Notes: generated by a model not told the origin, from the sequence alone. A stretch of 64,000 bases of DNA from Verrucomicrobiota bacterium (GCA_016222825.1 JACRQF010000008.1:62001-126000), one strand, 5' to 3'; positions 15,694 to 24,366 are shown, numbered from the stretch's first letter. Translations and numbers: made by a program.

Positions 15694-17517
15694 TCAGTAA
15701 ACGCTCAGGATTTGCTTCTCGTAAAGCTCGCGGTAATAGCCGGGCTGGTTCTTGAGTTCCTGGTGCGTGCCCTGCTGCACCAGCCGGCCGCGGCGGTCGC
15801 CTTGGTAACCGAGCACGAAGATCTGGTCCACGTCCGCCACCGCCTGCAACGCGTGCGAGATGACGATGCAGGTGCGGCCTTGGATGAGCTTCTTCAGGCT
15901 GACCAGCAGGTCGCTGGCGACGTCGGCGCTGAGCGACGCCAGCGGCTCGTCGAGCAGGATGATGGAAGGTTGGCGCAGGTAGCAGCGGGCGATGGCGATG
16001 CTGATCTGCTCGCCGCCGCTGAAGGCGTTGACGTTGGTGTCGTAGCCGGAACACTGGCCGTCGAACTTGCGCTCGATGACATCATGAATCTGCGCGTCCT
16101 GGCAGGCGCGGATGATCTGCTCGTCGGTGGCGTCGGGTTTGGCCAGCAGGAGGTTTTCCCTCACGCTGCCGTGCTTGAAGAAAGGCTTCTGCGTGACCAT
16201 GCCGAATTGCGCGCGCAGGCTGGCCATCGTGTATTTTCGGATGTCCACGCCGTCGAGTTCGATGACGCCCTGGCCGTCCTGGGTTTCGAGGAAACGGCAG
16301 AGCAGGTTGAAGATGGTGCTCTTGCCGCAGCCGCGCCGGCCGACGAGCGCGACGCGCTGGCCGGCCTTGATCTCGAAGCTCAACTCGCGCAACACCGGCG
16401 GCGAGTCGGGTGAGTAGGCGAAAGTGACATTGCGGAACGCGATCTTGTTGCGCAGCGGCGGCATGGCCTGCGCGTCGGGCCGGTCCACCACACGGGGCGG
16501 CGTCTCCAGGATTTCAAAGCCCTCGGCCACCTGCGGGCGCAGCTCGGTGTAGCGCGCGGAGGTGCTGCAAAGCGACACCAGCAGCGAGAAGACGCTCGGC
16601 ACCAGCGTGTAGAACACGAACAACTCCGGCCAGCCGCCGGCGAGCTGTTGGGTGATGACCAGCCAGCTTCCGGCGCCGAGGATGACCAGCAGCGTGATCG
16701 TGCCGATGAGCGAGGTGGTCTGCTGATTGATGCCTTCCCATCGCTCCACGCGCAGGTCGCGCGCGATAAGCTCCTCGGTCAGCTTGCGCATGTCGCTGAT
16801 GATCCAGCCCTGGGCGTTGTTGAGCTGGATTTCCTTCACGCCGATGATGCCCTCGAACATCTTGCCGCCATAGACATTGTCCAGCTCGTTGCGCTCGAAC
16901 GAGACGCGCTCCAGCGTCGGGTAGATGAACCAGACGATCACAAACGGGATCGCGCTGCACGCGGCGAGCAGCAGCAGCGTGAGCTGCCAGTTCAAGGAGA
17001 AGAGATACGCGACATAGGCGAGCAGAAAGATAATGTCCGAGAGCGCCAGCACGACCGTGTCGCAGAGCAGGAACTGGACGGCGGTGGCCGCCTTGCTCAA
17101 CTGGCGCATCAATTCGCCGGGGTTGCGGCCCATGAAGAAGTCCACCGATTGCGCCTGCATGTATTCAAAGACGCGGAACTGGAAAAGCTTGCTGAGCCGC
17201 TCGCGCAGGACCTCGGCCCAGTAGTTCCGGTAATATTCCAGGGGCACGTTCAACAACGTCAACCCGACGAAGACGCAGAACGCCGTCAGCCAAGGGCTGG
17301 ACTGCATCAGGGCGCCCGTCAGCAGGCCCGACTGGCGCGCCACGATGACCAGTGTGACACCTGCCACAAGACGCGCGGCGAGCAGTTGCCACATCGTGGC
17401 GCGGACGACGCGCTTCTCGTCATCGGTCAACATCCGCCACGAGCCGCGCAGGAAATAGGAGAGAGATCGCCGGGGCGACGGCGGTTTTTGCTGGGGGGCG
17501 GGCTGTGGAGTGTTCAC
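15694..17517 (-). CDS. ABC exporter, fused permease and ATPase
   Basis: The 607-residue half-transporter has an N-terminal six-helix ABC-exporter membrane domain (about residues 40-320) and a C-terminal ATPase. The ATPase has Walker A GRRGCGKST (393-401), Q-loop VTQKPFF, signature FSGGEQ (500-505), Walker B SIILLDEP (523-525 acidic end) and H-loop His555. There is no C39 peptidase domain, so it does not cleave a leader itself. It directly follows three small peptide genes on the same strand, which makes it the likely exporter of their matured product. A lipid-A or drug exporter role is the generic alternative. Confidence 0.9.
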   Translation of the reverse strand: MNTPQPAPQQKPPSPRRSLSYFLRGSWRMLTDDEKRVVRATMWQLLAARLVAGVTLVIVARQSGLLTGALMQSSPWLTAFCVFVGLTLLNVPLEYYRNYWAEVLRERLSKLFQFRVFEYMQAQSVDFFMGRNPGELMRQLSKAATAVQFLLCDTVVLALSDIIFLLAYVAYLFSLNWQLTLLLLAACSAIPFVIVWFIYPTLERVSFERNELDNVYGGKMFEGIIGVKEIQLNNAQGWIISDMRKLTEELIARDLRVERWEGINQQTTSLIGTITLLVILGAGSWLVITQQLAGGWPELFVFYTLVPSVFSLLVSLCSTSARYTELRPQVAEGFEILETPPRVVDRPDAQAMPPLRNKIAFRNVTFAYSPDSPPVLRELSFEIKAGQRVALVGRRGCGKSTIFNLLCRFLETQDGQGVIELDGVDIRKYTMASLRAQFGMVTQKPFFKHGSVRENLLLAKPDATDEQIIRACQDAQIHDVIERKFDGQCSGYDTNVNAFSGGEQISIAIARCYLRQPSIILLDEPLASLSADVASDLLVSLKKLIQGRTCIVISHALQAVADVDQIFVLGYQGDRRGRLVQQGTHQELKNQPGYYRELYEKQILSVY

Positions 17518-17584
17518 AAGAGCAGGGGGAAGGATGCTTGGTTGACGGCGTCCCGGAGGCGGCGGGCGCGCACCGCCGTTCCTC

Positions 17585-17615
17585 CCCGGCCGGCCATTCG
17601 TGGCCGGGCCGGGGA
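17585..17615 (-). promoter_or_regulatory. Strong hairpin after the peptide genes
   Basis: Arms CCCCGGCCGGCCA and TGGCCGGGCCGGGG (one bulge) enclose a TTCG tetraloop, between the last peptide gene and the exporter. There is no T-run after it on the minus strand, so it looks more like an mRNA-stabilising or attenuating hairpin than a full terminator. Confidence 0.5.
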
Positions 17616-17640
17616 AAAATCAGCGACGCGATGGCACGTT

Positions 17641-18096
17641 CTACCAGCCGTAGTAGTTCGCGTAGTTCCGGTAGTTGTAATAGTTGTTGTAGGAGGCGGC
17701 GGCAGCCGCGCCCAGCGCCAAGCCAGCAAGCCCCCACCATGCCGCGCCACCATGCCCGCCGTGATGGCCACCGTGATGGCCGCCGTGGTGCCCGTGGTGC
17801 CCGTGGTGGCCATAAGCCTGCACTTGGTCTTGTGGACCGGCGCCCGCCTGCATGACGCGGGGAGGCCCGCCACCGCCGACGTAGATGATCACGGTGGACG
17901 CATCCATCGTCATCGGCCCGCCGCCCGGCGCGCCGTGCGCGCAGCACTGCTGTTGTTGCTGCTGCGGTTGTTGTTGCTGCGCGACGCCCGCGGCGCGCAG
18001 GGTTTCTTCCACCTTGTCGGCTGGCACGAGGAACTTTTCAGCGTCCTCGTCCGGCACCTGGTAGAACTGTCCGTTGATGCTTTGCAGAATTGCCAT
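17641..18096 (-). CDS. Candidate RiPP precursor peptide 1 (Gly/His/Tyr-rich)
   Basis: A 151-residue peptide with three zones. Residues 1-33 resemble a leader (MAILQS, then FYQV and the block PDEDAEKFLVPADKVEETL) shared with the next two genes. Residues 40-117 contain a Gln run, two Cys (51-52), a VIIYVGGGG block, QVQAYG and a Gly/His tract. After an Ala-rich hydrophobic stretch (118-134) comes the 16-residue end YNNYYNYRNYANYYGW. That end is four N-Y-x triplets plus GW. An AAAGGAAAG ribosome site precedes ATG 18096. It sits between a radical SAM/SPASM enzyme and an ABC exporter. The precursor role is inferred; I recognise no named family. Confidence 0.75.
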   Translation of the reverse strand: MAILQSINGQFYQVPDEDAEKFLVPADKVEETLRAAGVAQQQQPQQQQQQCCAHGAPGGGPMTMDASTVIIYVGGGGPPRVMQAGAGPQDQVQAYGHHGHHGHHGGHHGGHHGGHGGAAWWGLAGLALGAAAAASYNNYYNYRNYANYYGW

Positions 18097-18186
18097 GGTT
18101 CTTTCCTTTTCTGATCGGTCAGTTGAACAACCGCCGTGATCTGCACGCAGGCTCCGCGCAGCCGTGGCGGCTCCGGCTGCGGGGGC

Positions 18187-18219
18187 GATGCCTCCCCGGC
18201 AGCCCGCCGGGGAGGCATC
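18187..18219 (-). promoter_or_regulatory. Perfect 14-bp hairpin between peptide genes
   Basis: GATGCCTCCCCGGC (18187-18200) and its exact complement (18206-18219) enclose a 5-base loop, just after the stop of peptide gene 2. No T-run follows. It may protect the upstream precursor mRNA from decay or act as a partial terminator, which is common for highly expressed precursor genes. Confidence 0.55.
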
Positions 18220-18237
18220 CGCTACTGCGGTGCTGTG

Positions 18238-18549
18238 TTACCAGCCGTAGTAGTTCGCGTAGTTCCGGTAGTTGTAGTAGTTGCTGTAGGGCGCGACCAC
18301 AAATCCACCCCACCCGCCACCCCACCCGCCACCCCAGTTGCGGTAGCAGCCGTGGTGGCCGTGATGGCCGTGCCATCCGTAGGCTTGGACCTGGCCGGCC
18401 TGTTGCGAGGCCGGTCCGGCTTCCGCCGGGGCTTGGAGGCCGGCTTCCTTCAGTGTGTCGGCGACCTTCTCCGCGGGGATCAGGTATCTCGCCGCTTCCT
18501 CATCCGGCACGTTGTAGAGCCGGCCGTCTATGCTTTTCATCAATGCCAT
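18238..18549 (-). CDS. Candidate RiPP precursor peptide 2 (Gly/Trp/Tyr-rich)
   Basis: A 103-residue paralogue of peptides 1 and 3. The leader-like part reads MALMKSIDGRLYNVPDEEAARYLIP and continues AEKVADTL. The middle has QVQAYGWHGHHGHHG and a repeat of GGGW (residues 73-82). The C-terminal 16 residues (YSNYYNYRNYANYYGW) are identical to those of peptide 1 except for one residue. AAAGGAAG precedes ATG 18549. Near-identity at the tail, with divergence in the middle, is what one expects if the tail is the part recognised or modified. Confidence 0.75.
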   Translation of the reverse strand: MALMKSIDGRLYNVPDEEAARYLIPAEKVADTLKEAGLQAPAEAGPASQQAGQVQAYGWHGHHGHHGCYRNWGGGWGGGWGGFVVAPYSNYYNYRNYANYYGW

Positions 18550-18582
18550 GTGCGTTCTTCCTTTCCGGGTTGGGCTGGCGTC

Positions 18583-18963
18583 TTACCAGCCGTAATGGTT
18601 GTAGTAATTGCTGTAGTTGTAATAGTTGTTGTAGCAGCCCCACCAAGGCGGGCGGTGATGATGATGATGCCCCCAGCCGTAAGCCTGCACCTGGCCGGAA
18701 CCCGCCATCGGCTGCTGGGCGCCGCTCATCGGCATGCCTTGCGGTTCGCCACCGCCGACGACAATGATGACCGAAGGCGCGGCAGCGTTCATCGGGCCGC
18801 TTGCGGGAGCGCCGCCAGCGGCGGCCGGAGCGGCAGCCTGCGGTTGTGCGGCGCGCATCGCGCCCAGGGTTTCTTCCACCTTGTCCGCCGGCACGAGGAA
18901 TTTCTCCGCGTCCTCGTCTGGAATCTGGTAGAAACGTCCATCCATGCTTTGCAGTATTGCCAT
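18583..18963 (-). CDS. Candidate RiPP precursor peptide 3 (Gly/His/Tyr-rich)
   Basis: A 126-residue paralogue. Its leader (MAILQSMDGRFYQI, then PDEDAEKFLVPADKVEETL) is almost identical to that of peptide 1. A VIIVVGGGEP block, QVQAYGWG, a run of five His and the tail YNNYYNYSNYYNHYGW follow. A strong AGGAGGAG site supports ATG 18963. However, a second ATG in the same frame at 19065 also has AGGAG and would add 34 residues (MKPSKGAKISGRAKKAG...). Since the other two peptides begin at MAILQS/MALMKS, I prefer the shorter form. It is first of the three genes after the maturase. Confidence 0.75.
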   Translation of the reverse strand: MAILQSMDGRFYQIPDEDAEKFLVPADKVEETLGAMRAAQPQAAAPAAAGGAPASGPMNAAAPSVIIVVGGGEPQGMPMSGAQQPMAGSGQVQAYGWGHHHHHRPPWWGCYNNYYNYSNYYNHYGW

Positions 18964-19072
18964 GCTTCTCCTCCTGTTTTGATCGGTTGGTTGAGTTGTT
19001 GGTTCGGGCATCGGGCCAGCCTTCTTCGCCCTGCCTGAAATCTTCGCGCCTTTTGACGGTTTCATGCTTCTC

Positions 19073-20389
19073 CTATTCGATGGTTTGTGGAATTCGCGCC
19101 GGCTCGGTGCCGTCCGGCTGGATGGGATGGAGACGCGCCTGTGCGGAAAGCACCATCGCCGTCGCGGCGCTGCTGCACGGGTGATGGCCTGTGTGCATCG
19201 GCAGGAACGGCGGCGCGTGTTTCTTTTCGCGGACCTCGGCCGCCGTCTTCTCCATGTGGGTTTGAAAACGTGCCACGAGCCGCTCGACGAGTTCGGGATG
19301 GCTCCAGAAGTATTGGTGGAGCAGCCGGGTGGCGAGGCATTCGATCTCGCGGGTCGAGATGGAGTCCTTGTCGAACGCCGTGCAGCCAAACAGGCAGATG
19401 AGCTTCGCCGCGCAGCCGAAACAGCGCAGATACCACAGATCCTTCTCGTGGAACGAACGCAGCGTTGACTCGTAGCTGCGGAGGCTGCCGGGGTCGTTGA
19501 CGTTGCCGAGCTTGCTCATGTCCGCGTCCGTGGACCGGCCACAGGGCCACACGTCGCCGTTCGGGTCCACGCCGATGAGCGTTACACCCGCGCCGCAGTT
19601 GTAGCCGTGGCAATTGCGCTCGGCCATGTCGCGCTGGCCGGTGTGGAAAAAGAAAAGCTGCCGGAGCAGGTCGGGGCCGAGGATGCGCAGGTTGGCGGAC
19701 TGGTCGGCGCGTTCGAGCAGCTTGCGCTTGGCATTGTAGAGTTCTTCGCCCGTGAGGTTCTCCACGTTCATGCCGCGGCCAGTCGGGCAGGTCGCGTTGA
19801 ACATGACCGCGAACCCCTTCTTGTCGAAGTAATCCACCACCTCGTCCATGTGGGCGATGGTGTTCTTGTTGATCTGCGCGATCACGCCCGGCGGAGCGTC
19901 CTCGCGCATCAACAGTTCGATGGTTTCCTCCACGCGTTTGCCGGCCTGGCGATAAACGTCGCTGAGCCGCGGCGGCCCGTCGAGGCTCGTGCCGATCTGG
20001 ATGCGGTATTTCTTGACGAGTTGCAGATACTCCGGCGTCAGCCGCGTGAGATTGCTCTGCATCCCGATGGTGAGCCGCCGGATGCGGGGATTGGCCTCGG
20101 CGGCGGTGATGCAGAACTCAATGGCTTCCTCATACCACGGAATCGGCAGCAGCATCGGCTCGCCGCCGTGGAAGATCCACTGAAGCTCGTCCGACTCCGT
20201 CCCGCCGATCAACATCGTGGCGGCGCGCTGGTGGGTTTCCATCGTCATCGTCGCGCCCGGCTGGGTGACCGGGATGGCGTCGGCGCAACAATACCGGCAG
20301 CGCAGGTTGCAACTGCTCGTCACCTTGGCGATGACCATCCGAATCTGGCGAAAGTCCACCGTCGGCTTGTTATGGACACCCGGTTGCAT
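19073..20389 (-). CDS. Radical SAM/SPASM peptide maturase
   Basis: The 438-residue enzyme binds the radical SAM 4Fe-4S cluster through Cys27-x3-Cys31-x2-Cys34 (CNLRCRYC), with the GGEP motif at 75-78. The SPASM domain is complete and matches the consensus spacing: Cys265-x12-Gly278-x4-Cys283, then Cys323-x2-Cys326-x5-Cys332-x3-Cys336 and Cys351. This should hold two auxiliary clusters. Such enzymes modify peptide side chains (sactipeptides, cyclophanes) or mature sulfatases. Three precursor-like genes follow directly, favouring peptide modification; a sulfatase lies 28 kb away. ATG 20389 has no clear ribosome site. Confidence 0.9.
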   Translation of the reverse strand: MQPGVHNKPTVDFRQIRMVIAKVTSSCNLRCRYCCADAIPVTQPGATMTMETHQRAATMLIGGTESDELQWIFHGGEPMLLPIPWYEEAIEFCITAAEANPRIRRLTIGMQSNLTRLTPEYLQLVKKYRIQIGTSLDGPPRLSDVYRQAGKRVEETIELLMREDAPPGVIAQINKNTIAHMDEVVDYFDKKGFAVMFNATCPTGRGMNVENLTGEELYNAKRKLLERADQSANLRILGPDLLRQLFFFHTGQRDMAERNCHGYNCGAGVTLIGVDPNGDVWPCGRSTDADMSKLGNVNDPGSLRSYESTLRSFHEKDLWYLRCFGCAAKLICLFGCTAFDKDSISTREIECLATRLLHQYFWSHPELVERLVARFQTHMEKTAAEVREKKHAPPFLPMHTGHHPCSSAATAMVLSAQARLHPIQPDGTEPARIPQTIE

Positions 20390-20586
20390 TTTTGAATGCC
20401 GTGGGCCGTTGACTCACTGGTTCGCTGTCGTTGTGACACCGATCCTTCCTTGCGCTGCAGTAAACTTGAATCGGCTGTCGTCCAACCTCGCAGCGAACTT
20501 GCACCTGTGCTTCGGCCAAGTCAAGCGGCTTCCCCGTTCCAACAAAGTGGGCTGGCTTCGCAGCGCCGCTCCAGCATGGCGCTCCT

Positions 20587-22800
20587 TCAGCGGCCGGGTT
20601 GAACCGCGCTTTCCTTCCTGTCAGAGCCAGTGATGTGATTGCCGATGAGTTGAAACCGGCCGGTGACGATCATGGCCTTCGTCGCGTTGGTGGCGCCGCC
20701 GAGTTCGATGAGGTTGTTGCGGATGAGCGAGGTGTCGCTGCCGTGGAAGTCGAGTATGATGGGCTGGCGGCAGCCGGTGAGGGTGTTGTCGTGGATGAGC
20801 CAGTTCAGGGACGGTGCGATGACGTCGAAACGGTCGCCGGGTTTCATCGCGCGCGGCTCGCGCAGTTTGAAGCAGAGGGTTTCGGGATCGAACGATTCGA
20901 TGACGGAGGTGGCGCCGGTCGGTTTGGATTTGTCGTCGAGCCAGGCGAGACGCCAGCCGGCGCATGTCTGCGGCTGGAGCCGGTCCAGCGGCAAGCCGTA
21001 AGGCGAGAAGGAGCGCGTGAAGGTGCGGTCGTCCACGACTTCGCCGACGCGCGCCTGCGCCCGCTCGGTGGCGATGCCCGTGCCGCAATTGCGAAGCAGA
21101 TTGCCGTGGACGTTCACATTCAGTGCTGGCTCCTTGAGTTTCATGCCGGTGACGAGCGGGTCAGCGGCGCCACGGACGTAAACTTGATTGCCGCTGACGA
21201 TGGTGTCGTTAGCGCTGATGTTGATGGCAGTGCGCGAGGCGGGCTTCGCGCCGACGCAGGTCATGTCGAAGATGTTGCCGGTGATGAGCGTGTTGCCGGA
21301 GGCATAGTGACGGTGTTCGGTGGCGCCGGAGGCCTCGACGACGGAGGAGTTGAAGTTGACGAAGAGATTGTTGCGGATGATGACCTGTGTCGCGCCGACG
21401 GCAGAGCGGATGGCGCAACCGCCGTAGGGCACGCCGCTCTCGAAGACGTTGTCGGCGATGATGTGCTGGCCCGCGCCGAGATCGGGATAGGTCTTGTCGC
21501 GGTTGGCGGGGCCGAGGTTGCCCATCGCCACGGTGCCGCCGTTGCGGACGTAGTTGCCGATGAACTTCACGAACCGCGACGCCCCTTCCCACGAGCAACC
21601 GCCCACGTCCACGATGCGGCAGTGCAGCACGCTGGTGTTCTCGGTGCCGCACATCACGTCGTTGAACGCGTTGCGCGCCGAGTCGGTGACGGAGCAGCGC
21701 AGGTAGGTGATCCATTGCGAATAAGTCTGGCCAGGCTTCACCGTGCCGCGGCTCGGCCCGCCCGACACGAAACACTCGCCCGACATGCGGCTGGCGTGAC
21801 AGTTCTCGACCAGCACGCGCTCGGTGCCGCTGATGGTGACGGCGTTGCAGTGCTTGAGGCCAAAGCCCCAGATGTAGGTCGAGCCGCGCGTGTTGATGTA
21901 GCCGGCCTTGTCGCGCTCGTCGAAGCCCATGAAACCGGTCATGCGGAAGTTGCGGAGCGTCACCTCCGTCCCGCCGCTCAGCGTGAAACACGCGCCCTCG
22001 CCCTCGCTGATGTCGAGCAACGTATCCACCGCGCTCGCGCCTTCGATGGCGATCGCGGCGACTTTGTTCACGCGGATGCTGTGTGCCAGCCGGTAATGTC
22101 CCGCCGGCACGTAAACGCCGCGCTTCTCCTTGATCGCTTGGTCCACGGCTGCCTGAAGCGCGAGCGTGTCGTTGTGCCGGACGATGGCGTCCTTCACCGT
22201 GCGGTTCGCCGCGTCCGTAAGCGTCAGAACATTGCCCTCGATTTTCTCGATGCGGCTCACAAGTTGGTCACGCGCGCCGAACGCGATGACGTAGCCGTTT
22301 TCCCAGTCGCGCTTGTTCAGCTTCACCTCAACGCCGCCGTTCAGCCGCTGCCAATCGTGCGTGATGGGCATCTTCGGCTGCCAAGTCCGGCCGAGATCGT
22401 CGGTCCACCGGAACGCGGGCGACGCGGACGGCTCGATGTCGAGGATGTAGATCGTCCAACTGCCGGCGCTGCCATCGTAGCCACGGACCTCCACGGAGTC
22501 GTTCAGCGGTTTCGAGTTGTAATAAGGCTCACCCGTCCCCCAGAGCTGGATGCGCGAGTAGCGGATGTTACACTTCGACACCATCACACCCTGTCCGACC
22601 TTGAAGTCGCCAACATTCTTGACCGTAATCTGCTTCAAGCCTTCGGTGGTCGTCGCGGTCGTCTCGAACCTGGAGCCGGACGCGCCGCAGTCGCGGGCGT
22701 TGAGCCAGCCAGAGGGTGGTTGGGCGAGAACATCGCCGCGCGCAATGAGCACGAGCATTATGAGGAACACGCCCAGGTTTCGGATGGTTTCTAGTTTCAT
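20587..22800 (-). CDS. Secreted right-handed beta-helix protein
   Basis: The 737-residue product starts with a signal peptide (MKLETIRNLGVFLIMLVLIARGDVLAQ). Then comes the pectate-lyase-3 entry (WLNARDCGASGS). Long stretches follow with beta-helix rungs such as NAVTISGTERVLVENCHASR, TSVLHCRIVDVGGC, IIADNVFESG and VIIRNNLFVNF. Parallel beta-helices of this kind are usually carbohydrate-active (lyase, hydrolase or epimerase) or adhesive; no specific catalytic residues are claimed. ATG 22800 is preferred because earlier starts precede the signal peptide. Its last ~60 residues have a diverged second copy at 37549-37740. It is divergent from the Gfo/Idh/MocA gene. Confidence 0.85.
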   Translation of the reverse strand: MKLETIRNLGVFLIMLVLIARGDVLAQPPSGWLNARDCGASGSRFETTATTTEGLKQITVKNVGDFKVGQGVMVSKCNIRYSRIQLWGTGEPYYNSKPLNDSVEVRGYDGSAGSWTIYILDIEPSASPAFRWTDDLGRTWQPKMPITHDWQRLNGGVEVKLNKRDWENGYVIAFGARDQLVSRIEKIEGNVLTLTDAANRTVKDAIVRHNDTLALQAAVDQAIKEKRGVYVPAGHYRLAHSIRVNKVAAIAIEGASAVDTLLDISEGEGACFTLSGGTEVTLRNFRMTGFMGFDERDKAGYINTRGSTYIWGFGLKHCNAVTISGTERVLVENCHASRMSGECFVSGGPSRGTVKPGQTYSQWITYLRCSVTDSARNAFNDVMCGTENTSVLHCRIVDVGGCSWEGASRFVKFIGNYVRNGGTVAMGNLGPANRDKTYPDLGAGQHIIADNVFESGVPYGGCAIRSAVGATQVIIRNNLFVNFNSSVVEASGATEHRHYASGNTLITGNIFDMTCVGAKPASRTAINISANDTIVSGNQVYVRGAADPLVTGMKLKEPALNVNVHGNLLRNCGTGIATERAQARVGEVVDDRTFTRSFSPYGLPLDRLQPQTCAGWRLAWLDDKSKPTGATSVIESFDPETLCFKLREPRAMKPGDRFDVIAPSLNWLIHDNTLTGCRQPIILDFHGSDTSLIRNNLIELGGATNATKAMIVTGRFQLIGNHITGSDRKESAVQPGR

Positions 22801-22968
22801 TTGCTTTGCAATGACCTGCCTCTGACACACGCTGCTTGAGCGAACGCCGCGGGCATCGTAGCAGAGCTTTGCCCGCGCGCAAACGCGCAAAGAAACATCT
22901 GGCAAGCAACGATTCCATTGCTTTACAACCATGCCCGTCGGTTCGTGATAACAAACAGTCGCCAAACC

Positions 22969-24336
22969 ATGAAACCATCCATCACAATCTCACGTCGCAC
23001 GTTCTTCAAATCCTCCGCAACCATCCTCGCTCTCAGCCAGCCGGCGTTGCTGCGAGCGGCTCCCGCCAAGGCATCGGCGGGCGTGTTCCGGTTCGCCCAG
23101 ATCGCTTGCGGCGGCAAGGGCACGGGCGACATGGAGAGCATGCTCAAAGGCGGCGCCAAGCTCGTGGCCATGTGCGACGTGGATCCCGCTCGCGCCGCCA
23201 AAGCCTACAAGGAGCATCCCGACGTGCCGAAGTTCGCCGACTACCGCGAGATGCTCGACAAGTTTGAGAAGGAGATTGACGGCGTGGTCGTCTCCACGCC
23301 CGACCACACGCACGCCTGCGCCGCGTTGGACGCAATGCGCCGCGGCAAACACGTCTATGTGCAGAAGCCGCTGGCGCGGACGTTCCAAGAGTGCCAGGTC
23401 CTGCTCGACGCCGCGAAGAAGTATCGCGTCGTCACCCAGATGGGCAACCAGGGCCACGCCGGCGCGGGATTGCTGCTCTGGCAGCAGATGATGAAGGCGA
23501 ATGCGTTTGGCGAAATCCGCGAAGTCCATGTCTGGTCGAACCGCCCCATCTGGCCGCAAGGCATGACCGAGATGGCGAAAGGCGAACCGCTGCCGGAGGG
23601 ACTCGACTGGGAGAACTGGCTCGGCCCCGCGCCGATGCGGCCGTTCTCCACGGCGTATGTGCCGTTCAAATGGAGAGGCTGGTGGGACTTCGGCACCGGC
23701 GCGCTCGGCGACATGGCCTGCCACAACATGGACCCGGCGTTCTGGATCCTGAAACTCGGCCTGCCCGACACCGTGAAGGCGCAAGTCTCCGCGCCGGCTG
23801 ACCTCGCTTATCCGGAGTGGTCGGTCATCGAATACACCTTCCCGCGCTCCAAGTTCTGCCCGAAGGGCCTGAAAATGACCTGGCACGACGGCAAGAAGAT
23901 GCCCCCGAAGCCCGATGGCAGTCATCCGCAACTCCAGCTTGGCAACAACGGTTGCATGGTTATCGGCTCGAAGATGACCGCCGTTGGTGGATCGCACGCC
24001 GCACCGCCGATTCCGATGGCGTTGACCGGCCAGGAGTATGGTCCCGCCGTGAAGGAAGCGGAAGCTTACTGGCGGGGCGAGATGAAGAAGCTCGAAGGCT
24101 GCGATCACTACCACCAATGGCTGCGAGCCGCCGAGGCCCGCGACACGGCCAAGCCCGGCAGCAAGTTCGCCTACGCCGTGCCCATGACGCAGGCGATTTT
24201 GCTGGGCTGCATCGCCTTGCGGTTTCCGGGCCAGGAGCTTCGTTGGAACCACGCCAAGCGGCAGTTCAGCAACTTCCCCGAAGCGAACCGGTGGCTCAGT
24301 TCCGCGCCGCGCCCCGGCTACGACCTCAGTTTCTAA
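22969..24336 (+). CDS. Tat-exported Gfo/Idh/MocA family oxidoreductase
   Basis: The 455-residue protein carries a Tat signal (SRRTFFKSSATILALS). It lacks a textbook GxGxxG opening (FAQIACGGKGTGDME). VDPARAAKAY, GVVVSTPDHTHACAALDAMRRGKHVYVQKPLA and the C-terminal domain with WWDFGTGALGDMACHNMDP follow. The EKP motif of the family is QKP here, with the Lys kept. Family members use NAD(P) on sugars or related compounds. Tat-exported versions are common in planctomycetes and verrucomicrobia and presumably fold with cofactor before export. The substrate is unknown. ATG 22969 places the twin arginine at positions 9-10. Confidence 0.9.
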   Translation: MKPSITISRRTFFKSSATILALSQPALLRAAPAKASAGVFRFAQIACGGKGTGDMESMLKGGAKLVAMCDVDPARAAKAYKEHPDVPKFADYREMLDKFEKEIDGVVVSTPDHTHACAALDAMRRGKHVYVQKPLARTFQECQVLLDAAKKYRVVTQMGNQGHAGAGLLLWQQMMKANAFGEIREVHVWSNRPIWPQGMTEMAKGEPLPEGLDWENWLGPAPMRPFSTAYVPFKWRGWWDFGTGALGDMACHNMDPAFWILKLGLPDTVKAQVSAPADLAYPEWSVIEYTFPRSKFCPKGLKMTWHDGKKMPPKPDGSHPQLQLGNNGCMVIGSKMTAVGGSHAAPPIPMALTGQEYGPAVKEAEAYWRGEMKKLEGCDHYHQWLRAAEARDTAKPGSKFAYAVPMTQAILLGCIALRFPGQELRWNHAKRQFSNFPEANRWLSSAPRPGYDLSF

Positions 24337-24366
24337 AAGGCGTGTTGTCCGAACACCGGGCTGCTG

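Noticed and set aside
17585..17615. Rho-independent terminator for the peptide genes
   Set aside because: On the minus strand the T-run comes before the hairpin, not after it.
18583..18963. His-rich tracts as nickel or copper storage proteins
   Set aside because: Metal binding by the Gly/His region is possible, but it does not explain the invariant NYx tails, the shared leader or the maturase. It may be a secondary property.
19073..20389. Anaerobic sulfatase-maturating enzyme
   Set aside because: The SPASM layout allows it, but three precursor-like genes and an exporter follow directly and the only sulfatase is 28 kb away. Kept as the main alternative.
20599..22794. 731-codon open frame on the plus strand
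   Set aside because: It is the shadow of the beta-helix gene, which has a signal peptide and recognisable rungs.
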